A DNA stretch of 64,000 nt, from assembly GCA_021613375.1 (NCBI GenBank), contig CM038716.1:18173524-18237523 (forward strand), given 5' to 3'. This DNA is from Megaleporinus macrocephalus. Its lineage: Eukaryota > Chordata > Actinopteri > Characiformes > Anostomidae. Made by a program: the position numbers and the translations under genes. Under the pieces are notes generated by a model. It had not been told where the DNA came from. It saw only the letters and a list, made by a program, of their open reading frames with translations, and ran no database searches. The stretch's first letter is position 1; each line of letters starts with the position of its first letter. Below, piece after piece: positions 25,413-38,100 of this stretch.

Positions 25413-28400
25413 CTGAGAGATAAAGGAAATAAAAATAAACAACAGCTCTCTTGTTATGTTTAGGATAAATGGCGAAGTGTCTTGAGGCACTTTCTACCAT
25501 GTTGGACCTCATTTGAAAGTGACACACTTGTGTAGAGAGCCATATAATCAAATCTTTTACATTTACTAAAAGTGCCACTGAATGCATTGATTAATTTTAT
25601 ATTTTATTATTTTTTTACATGCTCATATATTAGATTTGGTTCCAGAAACCCTTTTTTCACTTTTTTGGTGAGCTTATTAATTTTTTGATGACCTCTGCAC
25701 TGATTTGCTGGTTTATGCTGAAACACTGTGTTGCTCATGCAGAAGCAACATGCTGAAACAGACACAGGCAGGAAACTAAAAAGAACCTCGTAATAATAAT
25801 AATAACCATCTGACTATGAAGGTAGCTATACTAATGTTTGTTACCTAAGGCCTGTTACTAATGTAAATTAGTTAACTACTAATGTAAAAATTGATTATTG
25901 CAAACTAACAACTAAAAGTCGTGCAGGATCTTGTTAAAGATGTGGGAGCTGAAGTTGTCTTCCTATTCGGCTGCTTGTTTTGTGAATTTTCTGTTTCACC
26001 TTAAATGGTGGCGCAGTTACATTCTGGTGCCTGTAAAAGCTGCAGTACTAAAGGTGGAATTAAACAATATATTAAGAAGCTGGTGAATAGGAAGCCAACT
26101 TCAGCCTTGGAGAAGGTATGACATCCCCTTCACAGTCTGAAAAGATTTCTCCAGTCTGCCATTTTCGTTGCTGTGGCTCCGTTGCTCTATGTAAATTTTG
26201 GAGGCATAAATAGAAACGGGTCAAGACAGAAATGTTCACAGGATGTCAGTTACAAACTCTTCAATATAAATTCCTGTAGCACCTTTTACAGAAACAAAAC
26301 TGCTAGAAAGCTGTAAACTAGCAATTTTTTAATTTATTAAATGCTGAATGCGTAGATTACATATCGTCGCTGTCCAATGAAAAACGTTCATCTCCATTTC
26401 TGTCAATTTTGAGTTTTCTATATCATTTGAACACAGCAACGGTCGTTTACACTGTGTGAAAATTTCATGATGAATTTCATGTTTTTTATTGAACAGCAAC
26501 GATATCCTTTCTTTAAAAATAAGCATTATCACTAAAGACTATTAGTTGACAAGTCTGTAGGTCTTCTGACACACATTACATTCATTCTACTGCACACATC
26601 CTGAGGACTTTTGTTTTCTGGTGTGATACTACCCCTGAAGCTGTTATGACAAGATGGCTGTAGTTTTAAATTTGTGTTACACAGCCACATATTTCACACA
26701 TTTATTAATGTAACTCAGCATCTGCACAGTGGCTTCTATTATTAGTAACATTAAAGCCAACTGTCAGTATAGGAAATGCACCAGAATTACTGCTCATGGT
26801 AATTGACTGTTAAATACAGATGCCACAGATAAAGAATGGGTTGAAAATGCTGAAATGTTTTTATTCAAAAACCTACATCTCAGTCCGCAGAGTATCACTT
26901 ACCAAGCGTGTATGCGGCACATAGAAAGCCCAAAAGGGTAAATAGAGGGACCACCATGGGGCCTTCAGTGTCTTTCTGACTTTATCCACACTGCTCAGGG
27001 AGATTAACTTGGGCTTGTACTTGGGCTCTGACTTAGCACAAGTACTCACACATTTGACATAATTTTTCTTTCCTCTAGAAAGACAATTCGCCATTTAACT
27101 GCTAAAAATAAATTCCAAATCTGTGAAAGAGCTTAAGAAATGCATAGTATAATGAATCTCAATAGAGTTCACTTCACTCCTATTAAGCAAAGCTTCTGAA
27201 AGAAGCATATTTCACTTTGCGGGACTTTATAACTCAATTGTTTTTACTTTTGTATTGATTTGCAAATGATTTCTACTGCAAGTCATCCTCCCACACGCAC
27301 AGTCTATATGGAGACAGGAGAAAATTCTCTGCTGTCCTCCGAGAAGGCACTAAGCCGATTTGCTGTACTTTTTTATGCTTACAGAGTTTAGGAGTCTGTT
27401 TAAACTTAATCAAGCTCAAGGGCTCTCCGTGGACTCCTAAGACAAAGATCTTGCGCATTGCACCAACTAAAAAATTCTGTTAACTATGCTAATGATGTGG
27501 TGGGTGTGCTTGAGTGTGCACGGAACAACACCAAGACGTTCACGAACACCAAGCATGCTCCACACCGACCCTGCTGAATAAACTGGAGCTAATATTTACA
27601 TGTAAAATGGCACAATGTTTGAGATGCTTTACAGCCTCCAGGCTGCAAATAATGTGCACTCCTACTGGTAGTTCTGTCACTGTGGGAATAATAGTGGAAG
27701 ATATTTGAAATCCACAGCTGGTTTAGTCAAGCACACCAGCACTGTTCTTCCAAAGACGCTACTTGAGCTCCAACCAGTTTATATGGTAAAGCAGTCAAAC
27801 AACAGAAATCACAAGCAAGATATGAGAAAATTAATCACCCTCAAGAAGCCAAAGTTCTGCAGTCTTAAAGTAACAAGGGGGGGTATCCAATTAACATAAT
27901 CTACCTCATGCTTCTAACATAATTGGTCATTACAAGGCCTTTGTAAGCCTGTCAGGAACTGACTTTGATGTCCCTGCTTTAATATAACACAATCTCCTCT
28001 TTAATATAACATGATCTCTTTTTCACAGAAGTGGTTATGCAGCTTTGTCATAGCTGGCAGTATCTATAGATGGCAGGATCTCACCTTTCAGCAACGGCCC
28101 AGGGGTTGAAGCTGCCCACTGCCTCATGAGACACTAGGCGCAAAAAGGAATCATGGGCCTCTCGGTACTTCTCGATGTTCTCCTTCATGCTGGAGGGCAC
28201 AGTCAGCTGAATCCTGCCTTTATTTTCCACCCGGCTTGGAAATGGGTGTGTGGGTATGGGGGCAGATGGTTCCTCGTCCAGCAAGGAGCTTTCTGACACT
28301 AAGCTGAAAACATATACACACAAATTACCAGTTAGCTGTCAGTGTACATCATCTAGGGCCAAAAATACATTGTTTATTAATCAATCATATTGGTCTTCGT

Positions 28401-31400
28401 AAGAGATGCAGAAATGTGTGTTTTAATATGAACATGCTGACCTATAAGTCTTTTCATAAGTATTTTATATATCAATGTTTTCCTGTAATCCACCAAAGTA
28501 AAAGAAAATCTCAATAATGCAGGCCAGTCTATAACCATATCATATTCATTATTCAACAAAAATGCAGGTTTTAATGTCTATTTTTTATATAATGTTTATT
28601 ACATTAAAAATGGACATATACAAATTATTGAAAAGTACTAAAATCTCTTACCTTGCACTACAATTAAGAGTGCATTTTCATTTCCCTATGAAGTTATTAG
28701 TTTGGAGATACAAGATTTCTGTAAGCAACAATATATAGCAAGGTGTAATGCAACCACATCATGCAGGACTATAATTACAACACTGATATTGTGCAGCTCA
28801 AGTATAATCCTTATAGTTAAGAGTAAAATTGATTAGTCCCAGGGGAATCTCTTTATCCATTCATAATCACAGCATCATCACTATGGCGGTACCACCACCA
28901 GGCGCTGTTAATGAGCTAATCAACATGTTGACACAAATACAAGCACAACAAATCAATGGATGATGCCAACTGGTTATCATTATCATTTCACGAAGAGCAG
29001 CAACAAGCAGTGAGCACTGTGGGAAAGCTCATGCCCTGCCAGTCACACTGGAGATGTAATGCCGGGGCTCAGCTGGGCCATGCTGGGTTACAGCTCCCTC
29101 TGCGCCTAAATCAGTCATACGAAAGCACAAGCACTCTCCACAGACAGATTTAGAACCTGCGCCAGAGCAGCAGAGGCCGTTTCAGCGGTCAGGGGCTCAT
29201 CACCCTGCCCAGAGCAGGCTGCTCTCTAGAGCCCTGGCCCTAACCGAACCAGGCCTTCATTCCTGCGTTCTGCACAGGAGGGCAATTTCCTGTTTAATGG
29301 AAGATTATGGGCATCAATGCAGCCATTGTGCAATCATTTCCTCCTAGCCGTTGCAGCAAGGTGCCCTCTTTTGTCCACTGACTAAACTAACTCCCTCACT
29401 AATAGCCCCCAGAAGCCATTCAAGCATGTTGTGGCACTTTAGGGAAGTGGCACTGGTCGCAGGCGAAAAGAAATTCGAGCAGCTGTAAATTTCACAGAAT
29501 GAGAAGATTAATTCTGCTCTTTTAACAAGCAGGAGTTTCATTTCATAAGCATTTTAAACTGCTTTGAATAGTAATGCAGCAGCAGTCATTTTGACTCCTA
29601 AGGAGGCTGCATTTTCCTTTGTCTGCTTTCAAAGAGACCAAGTAAGAGGGAGAGAGAGGGTTCATGCAGAGGGCTCACAATGCGTTTGAAAGATTTGCGG
29701 TTGAACTAGCCAGCAGACAGCTAGCAAACAAAAATCATATTGCACAAATGCCCCCCCCCCCAACAATTAATGAAGACTTACAGCCATCAGTGTAACACTG
29801 TACAAACTACATGCCTAAATAATCAACCATTAACCTCGAACCAAAGACATTTTTAGGCAATCTTAAATACTTTTGCTTATGTGGTTTCTGATGCTATGTC
29901 ACACACTGTTTTATAAAAATTGGTATGCTTAGGAATACTTAGACAAACAGTTATCAATAAACATTATTCATCACTGCATAAAGAAATGCAAGTTAAAATC
30001 GTACTAGGCACAACAGAATCCAAATGTCAACAATGTCCCAAAACCCTGAGGACCTCACTGGGCTTGAGCTCATCTGAAACAGGACGAAAATGTAGACGTT
30101 GTGTTACAAGTGCACAGTTATGAAAACAATTATGTGACGCACCACTAAACCACCACTAAAATTTAGAGGAACTTGCTGTCTTCTAAACATTTGTTTTCCT
30201 GGGACAATCAGGATTATTTCAAAATGACAATACAATGGCACTTATGCGTTATGACAGCATGGCTTTGAAATTAGAGTGTGGGTACTAGAGTGACCTGCCT
30301 CAAGTCCAAACTTGTTTCCCACTGTAAATGTGTGGAACAATACTAATTTCAAAATACAACACTGAAGACCCCATAGTGCTGGACAGCTGAAGACTTAACA
30401 GAAGAATATAGACTGGACTAATAGGTGTCTTCAGCTCCCCCAGTGGTAAATCAATTCAGAATGAGTGTATATTTTAAAACATAAAAACTGTCATTTTTAC
30501 ACATTTTCCAATAAAAACTATTCAAACATTATTTACTAATAACTGATTTCTGTTTTTATTTCATATGTATTTCGTATGCGTTTCATACACTGTCCTAACA
30601 TTTTTGGAAGTTTGTAAAATGCAAAGTTCCTCTCATAGCTCTTCCTAAACATCAAAAGGTTACTGCAATGCCATGAATTTGCTTACCCCTGGGGGATATT
30701 GAATCTTAGGTACACCCAACACTGGAGCATGCCTTCAGAAGACTGTTGGACATTGTACACGTGTAACTGGACAAATCAACAGGATGTAGCATAGCAGTAT
30801 AAGGGCAAAAGCAAGAGGGCTACAGAAGGTACAATTGGTGCAAAATGGCATATACTTCCATTACCTGTCAGCTACATGAGCTCCAGTGCAAATCTAAAAA
30901 AAAAAAGGAAAATACATCCTGGATGACGGTCTACATTTGGGGTAAAGGGAATGCCGTGCGAAGTTGCTTTTTCACAGAAACATCGCTTTGACATCTGCCA
31001 AAACAATCCACAATCCAAGTAACACTCGGATAAAATTTTTGACAAAGCAAATGCAGGTGACTTTGTTTTTCCTTTTACCCTTAAACAAAAGCAACTCCAA
31101 CAGTTACTCCTGAGGACCCAAGCATGTGATTTATCTGAGCAGATGCAGCGAAGTCTAGACTGACCTCTGCACGCTACAGTGGATTTGGACGCTAGCAGGG
31201 GCCAGTTAGGAACAGTCTGGCTGAGCTGCAGAACCAAGCAGTACAGACCAACATGGACAGGATGATCTGATGACTGATCAATGCCACTGCACATGGATAG
31301 ATGTGGATGACAAAGGAACCTACTTAATGAGCCTCAAGATACATGACAGTTTTACCAACTGCAGGGTTGGTGGAGTGAGGGCACTGGGGGAAAACAAAAC

Positions 31401-32032
31401 CTCTGCTGTTCTTTTGCTATAAGGCCATGGCCAGGAGATTACAAGTTACTTGCACAGAGAGCACAGAATGTGTAGGGGATTGACCTTAGAGCAGAGAGAG
31501 TGAAAGAAATCTAGAGAGAGAGAAGCTCAGAAGAAAGTAAAATGGGCAAAAGAACAGAGTCTAGAAATCCAGCACAAAGACAGAGCAGCACTTTGAGCTG
31601 TGCACTGATCTGCTATGTGAGCCTCTGGCACTTTGTATGAGCCTCTGGCATTTTGTATGTCAGTAGAGATCAGTGATTTTCTCACATGTACTGACCATCG
31701 TCTGCCTCTCTTGAGACAGTCTAACACCCTTTCCTGACTGACACAGCTTTGTCGTTCATTTGTCGCTTGCATTATTAGGGAGTTTGTCTCTCCTTTGCTG
31801 CAGTAAGAGCCTCTACTCAATGGGAAGGCTTTACACTAGGTGTTGGAACCCACTGCTGCGAAGGCGCGACTGCATTCAGCAACAAGATCATTAGTGAGGT
31901 CAGTACTGATGTTAGATGACTAGTTCTGTGTCAGAATTGCCAATCTAGCTCAAAAGGAGAACTCAGAACCATAGTTTTATAATCCACTCCTGCTGCCTGG
32001 CATTGGGCATGGTCCTCACCCATCCCAATCCC

Positions 32033-32125
<93 letters not shown>

Positions 32126-35100
32126 CAGAACAAACAGTTTACACTTCAAGTACATTAAAGTCAGTAAAACAAGTCCAATCCAAGTAGGATATTCTAGACT
32201 GATTTTTTTTTACATTTTAATAGCCATTGTGTGGTGGCTTGAATATCCCCCTTTTACGCTGCTCCTACCCTGCTATGTATTCTACACCTACACCATCGAC
32301 TGTTGGGATGCTTTTATTTTTCATTTAAAAGTCATAGATTTTTCCAGTAGGGGGTGGTGGGAGAGGAAGGTGAAATGTTATTTGATGCACAATGACAAGA
32401 AAAACCAGAAGCTGTTTTTGAGGTGAAGAGAAAAATTCACTAGATTTTGGAGGAAGATGAGAATTAGAATTATGATATAAGAAATAAGAATTATGCCTTA
32501 AAATGATGCGTTGAATTATGCTTCATGTTATCAGAGACATTAAGTAGCAACAAAAAGATCTATTTTGATTTGAAAACATGCTCAAGGCATTTAGACTGCT
32601 TTTTAACTTCTCATGGTCGTTCATATCCCATGGGGATGTGTAACATAGCCTAGAAAAGGAACAGAAAGGTTGGGCTTGTTGTTGCTAATTCTTTAAAACA
32701 CATCTTGATTGGCTCCGACATGATATTTAAAATCAGTGATGTGATATCTCTTGTACATATATCTTCTTGTACTGAGCCTAAAAAAAAAGCAACTGTCTTT
32801 TCAGGTTTTCTTCCGGTACTGAATTTAGGGAACATGGCGACGGGTAAAAAGTGTATAAATAAGTACTGAAATGTTGAATTGGGGGAAAAAAACCTTTTAT
32901 TTCAGACTGAGACGAGCACAGTAATGGAATCGTGCTAGTGATTCCAGCAAACAAAGCACAATGGCGGTGACACTGTGAAAGCAGGTAAACTGTGAGTGTG
33001 CAGATGTCGTGTGTTGACAGAGTGTGTGAAAGCCTGCGTGCCAGTTTGCCTAGAGAACAACTGTGTACGTGTGAGCTGTTTAAAAGCGACGGGTGTTCCT
33101 GGGCTCAACAGTTTGTGTTGTAAACACAGAGAATCACAGATTAGACAACACATAATGAGCTGGGAGCACTAATCAGCAGCTGGGCCCAATATCCGCTCCT
33201 CCAGTATTTACTCCAGTAATCACCTCTCTCTCTGCTTCCTTCACATCCCTACAGCATGATCAACACCTCATCTCTCCTACAGGCACACACACACACAAAA
33301 TCACCAGCCACTGCCCCCTCTAGTGGCACCCTAATACTCCCTAACATTCCAATGAATCTTTACAGGATTTCACACTACAAATTGCCTGGCAGGCCATGGT
33401 CTTTACTGAATGTGCTAAATGCGGATTTCATTACCATAAGCCTCTGAATAATTCATTCTCCATGAGTTTCATCTCTATATGCCACATGCCCCCAATAACC
33501 GTCTGTTTCAATGTAAATTTGACACTGATTTAAGATGTGGCTTACATACTACAGCATTAATGAAGCCATTAAAGGCTTCATAAATACCCAGTTGCCTGTG
33601 AAAAACACCAAAAGGATGAGGAAAATGAACGACAATGCAAAAATATCTAATAACTGGCTGTGTTATTGATTTGAATAAGTAATATCAATTCTGCTCGAAT
33701 GCTGCTCTAAGTGCAGAGGCTACTACAGACCTAATAATTGCTGATTACCTCTAAATGTCTCCTTTGGACAAGATATACATAAATAAGCAGAAAAGCTTTT
33801 ACTGAAAGTGATATTCAAAGTCAAAGTGACAATGTGAAGCCAGCTGACAGTTAGCGCCTCTTCTCAAGAAGTGAAAGCAAAGCTAAGGACCTTGAGGGCA
33901 TATCTCTTTCATTAGCTTCAAAAGCAATTACTCTCCTCCTTATCAGCCTAAGTTTAGCAGCAGATCGTCTTTACACCAGCCAGCATAAATCTGCTGTGAC
34001 GTGAAGCTCAGGAATGGAAATTATCTATGTGGTAGAGAAGAAAGGAATCTGAAGGAAAGCAACGTTCTAGCATTTTTTTGGAGCTAGGCATGTACAATGT
34101 GGACCATAATTCCATTTTCCAGATTCTTAATGTCCTTTGCAATGCATTCAAGTGTACTGATGTAACAATTCACCATACGTTATTTAGTCCAGGCTTCTGA
34201 GATTGGTCAGATTTGTGAACTGTTAGAGTTTCAATTCCATAATAGAAATTTCTGAGATATGTGCCAATACCACAACCACATTATTGCATGGTCATATAAA
34301 CCTAATTTCAGTCACATCAATACTTATGACACCTTTTCTAAAGCAACATATGAAAATGCTTTGTTGCCCATTCACAGAATGTATCATAACTAACGTTAGA
34401 GCCCACAAATAGCCTTGAGCTAAGAACTGCCACAAACATTTTCTTTCTAACTAGGTATCAGTCAGGTCTAATACCTAGATAGAGAAATAGAGCACAGAAA
34501 TAAGACATGAGTATAACATTTCAATAGGCACAATATTATTTTCACAGTGTGTGTTCAATATGGCGTTTATTGAAGTGATTTTTCAAAAGTTGGATCTCCC
34601 TTTTGCATTTAAAGACAGTAAATAACCCTGTTGTTTGGACATCAGAAGGAAATACTAAGGATGTACCAACAATTTGTCCATACAAAATCTTGGGGAAAAT
34701 TGGTCAAGAGAATAGAAATGAAAAATCCACAGAAAAACAAAAAGATAAAATAGACCTGCCTACATTGGAGATGGTAAAGGCTCAAAATATGCCTAAAGCA
34801 TCAAATTCAACCCACTACTTTGGTTAGAGATGCTAAAGACAAAATAACAAAATTTACAAAAGAAAAAACAGGAATATTTTTTCCTCAAATGACCAGCCAT
34901 TCTTGGCTTTTCAACTTAGATTCATTACTAGGCAATATCAATTTTCTATTTATAACAACCCATAATCTGAACAATACTGCTCGAGCTACAAACAAAATAT
35001 GTTACACGCAACAAAATCAACACAGACAGGGCTTATAGTGGTAAACCTGTGTGCAGTACATAGTCTACATTTACACAGTCTTCAGTGTCACTGCAAGCAT

Positions 35101-38100
35101 TAAACTAATATCAGCAACTTTCTTTGCCTGCCTCCACATCAGTTCAAGCTAGCAGAAGACTCCCTTGTGTTCTGTGTTTGTACTGGGTGGACAACAGCCA
35201 GGAGTGCAGCTATGCCTTTAGTGGAGAACTGCAGTCAGTCACGCTGACCAGGCGCTTGCTCTGCAGGCATCCTAATCATTCACACAACAGTCTTCCAACC
35301 TCACTAATGTCTACAGGAATGAAAAATCCTCAAAGACTGGGGTAATCCTAGACAATCAATATCTGTGCTGTAGCCGTAAGTCACTAACTGAACAAAATGA
35401 TTCTAATGATAGCTTTAGTAAACCTTTTTCCCCACAGCAAATACACAAGCTTACTATATATCTGGCTCGTTCATCCTTTAAATAATAAAAGGCAAAGGCG
35501 CCATTTAAAATTGGCTCCATGTTAGGAATGCGGTTTATTTCTCAGCTGGCTGCCTGTCAGACTGGCTTTGCGGACCGCAGATGTTTGCTGACAGAACGAC
35601 TGACATGGTGAATCAAACATAGCCATAAGAGGATTACGATGTACTCTTCTTGTCCTTTTATCAGCACAGTGTCAGGGAATGAAGATGATGCAGTCGGCTC
35701 AGGCTATTTTCCCTTTATGACAGAGCCAATGAAAAAGGCTGCTGTACCAGTAGTGCAGACTACTGATCAATGATCAGAGATAGGGTCATCTACTGAATGC
35801 TCTCCAAACAAAACACCTAACTACAGCAATCAAACTAATACACTAATATACCTCAAGAAACCAGAGGTACCAACCCAATCTTACCAGGCTCCTCACTTCT
35901 TGTGTTCTCTGAGGCGTACATGTTGCTAGTGTCAGTTAGTCACTCATCTTGAGTTATCAAGCTTTAAGTGGCATCACCAAGCAGTAAAGTCGACCAAACT
36001 GTGCAACCCCAACTGGTACAACATTCTCTTAAGCTCAAATAGAATAAAAACTATGATGATTGTAACAACGGCGATGATTACTCAATGATTCCCTTTTCAG
36101 CAGCACTAAATAACAAGAATATTAGTTTGTTCATTTATTTATTAATCTCCTAAGCCACTTATCTGGGGGTGCATCCCAGCACCCACAGGGCAGGAGGCTG
36201 GAAACACTGGAAATGACAGGCCAGCAGTTCACTGCATTGCAGACACCCAGACATACACATTAGAGAAGGAAAGATCGTTTGGCTATGTATCGTTATCGGC
36301 CGATTTTCAATCAAAATATGCGATTGGTGATCGCCGATATTTCTCCAATTTAGCCGATCCCGAGAGCCGATCGATGGCGTTAAACAAATTAGCTTAATTT
36401 CTGTATTTCCAGCTAGCGTTTTGTTGAAACACCCTCCAACCAGGTACTTCCAATTCCTATTTGAACTGCTAGGTGGAAACACATACCCTTTCATTTTCCA
36501 CAGACTGACTAAAGCTGACTTTGCGCTCATGGCATGTGCAGATAGAAAACATCGTCCCATTGTTACCGTATGTGACTTTAAAATTAGTAAAAAAAAGTCT
36601 CGTTGGGAAACAAGACAAAGACATTTAACACTACTAATCTGATACGCCTTAAGAGTACACCACGCGGCTGAGTACAGAGAGTATCAGCAAACGCGCAGCT
36701 AGCACAAAATAAAATAACCCAGAAAACCATGTAGATCAGATCTGACCGGTACGAACAGTACAGCAGCAACAATTCAAGATCTACATTTAATGACTGCAGT
36801 TTTGACTGCATTTATTTAATTAGCTTTTTTGTTTTAAAGACATAATTACAGTATTGGGGATATTTGTTTGATTTACTGTTAATTTTGTGAAAAATATTAT
36901 GCTGTTTCACATGAGCTCGTTAAAAATGGTAATAAAACCAGTTTCGACCATGTTTCATGACTTGCTTGTGCTAACAATATGTACCCTTGATTGGTATTGG
37001 CTATTGGCCGATCACGCTGAAAGGTGATGGGTGATCGGAATCGGCCTCAAAAACGCTGATAAGTCTATCTCTAATACACATACATCCAATTTGCCTGACT
37101 GTGGGAGGAAACAGGAGGAAACCGGAGCACCCAGAGGAAGCCCACGCAGACACAGGGAGAACATGCAGAATTGAACCCAGGCCTATCTTCCTGTCAGGTG
37201 ACAATCCCACCCACCACCCACCGTACCACCCTTGATTGTTTTATTTATAATAGAACACACAGTAATCAGTATTCTTTAAGTACCAGTGACATCAATAACA
37301 CTGTCAAAATATGCTGATAACTGCATTCATCACAATATCTATACACAAGGCCGTACTGCCCAGAGCTAGAGAAGTGAAAACAAAAAAAGAAAGAAAAGAG
37401 AAAGCAACAAAACTGCCAAGACTGCTGGAAGGGGCTACCACTACCGGTATTAACTCTGTACTGATTTAACAATAGAGCCTGATAAAACATTACTACTCTA
37501 TAGTACCGTTCAGTGTAGGATAGGGCCGGATATGGTATGGTGGGATAAACTGTTAGAACACCAGAATGGATGTTTAGGGAACAGGGCAAGGTTAGCTATG
37601 CCTTGTATCTTGCATAAAGAGTAGAAAAAAAAATACCATTCTGTTGCAGACTGAGAGAAACGAGGTTGATTCTTAGGAAGGTCTATTTCGTCTGGTTTCG
37701 AATTGGATTCTGCTTCTGGTTGCTCAAACAGATATGACTGTTTGTCCAATAAACTTGCTCGATGGAGCATCCGCTTTCCAGGTCATAGTTGACACCTGGC
37801 ATGGTTTTATGCTCATAAGGCTTATTTTTTTGCTGATTGTGAAACCTAATTTTATATACTTGCCATTAGTATTAATCAACCACCCTTCTTAGTCACTGGC
37901 TTTGATGGTGTGACAATTACAAAACAAATATTTACTACAGCTTTACATTTAACATTGGCAGCTGACATAAGAATTGGCAGCTGTGAAAAAATAGTGAGTC
38001 ATACTGACTCTGATCTACAAGGCAGCTGCAAAAATGGTACACTACAAGGTGATATAAAAGCCCTTTTGGAGTTCGAAAAACTTCTGTTTCTCAGGGGAAA

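Noticed and set aside
30872..31294. 140-residue minus-strand open frame within kiaa0753 intron 16
   Set aside because: No recognisable motif, and phase across intron 16 is already satisfied without it.
31931..32155. Minus-strand frame of alternating Ile-Tyr
   Set aside because: Translation of the TA microsatellite.
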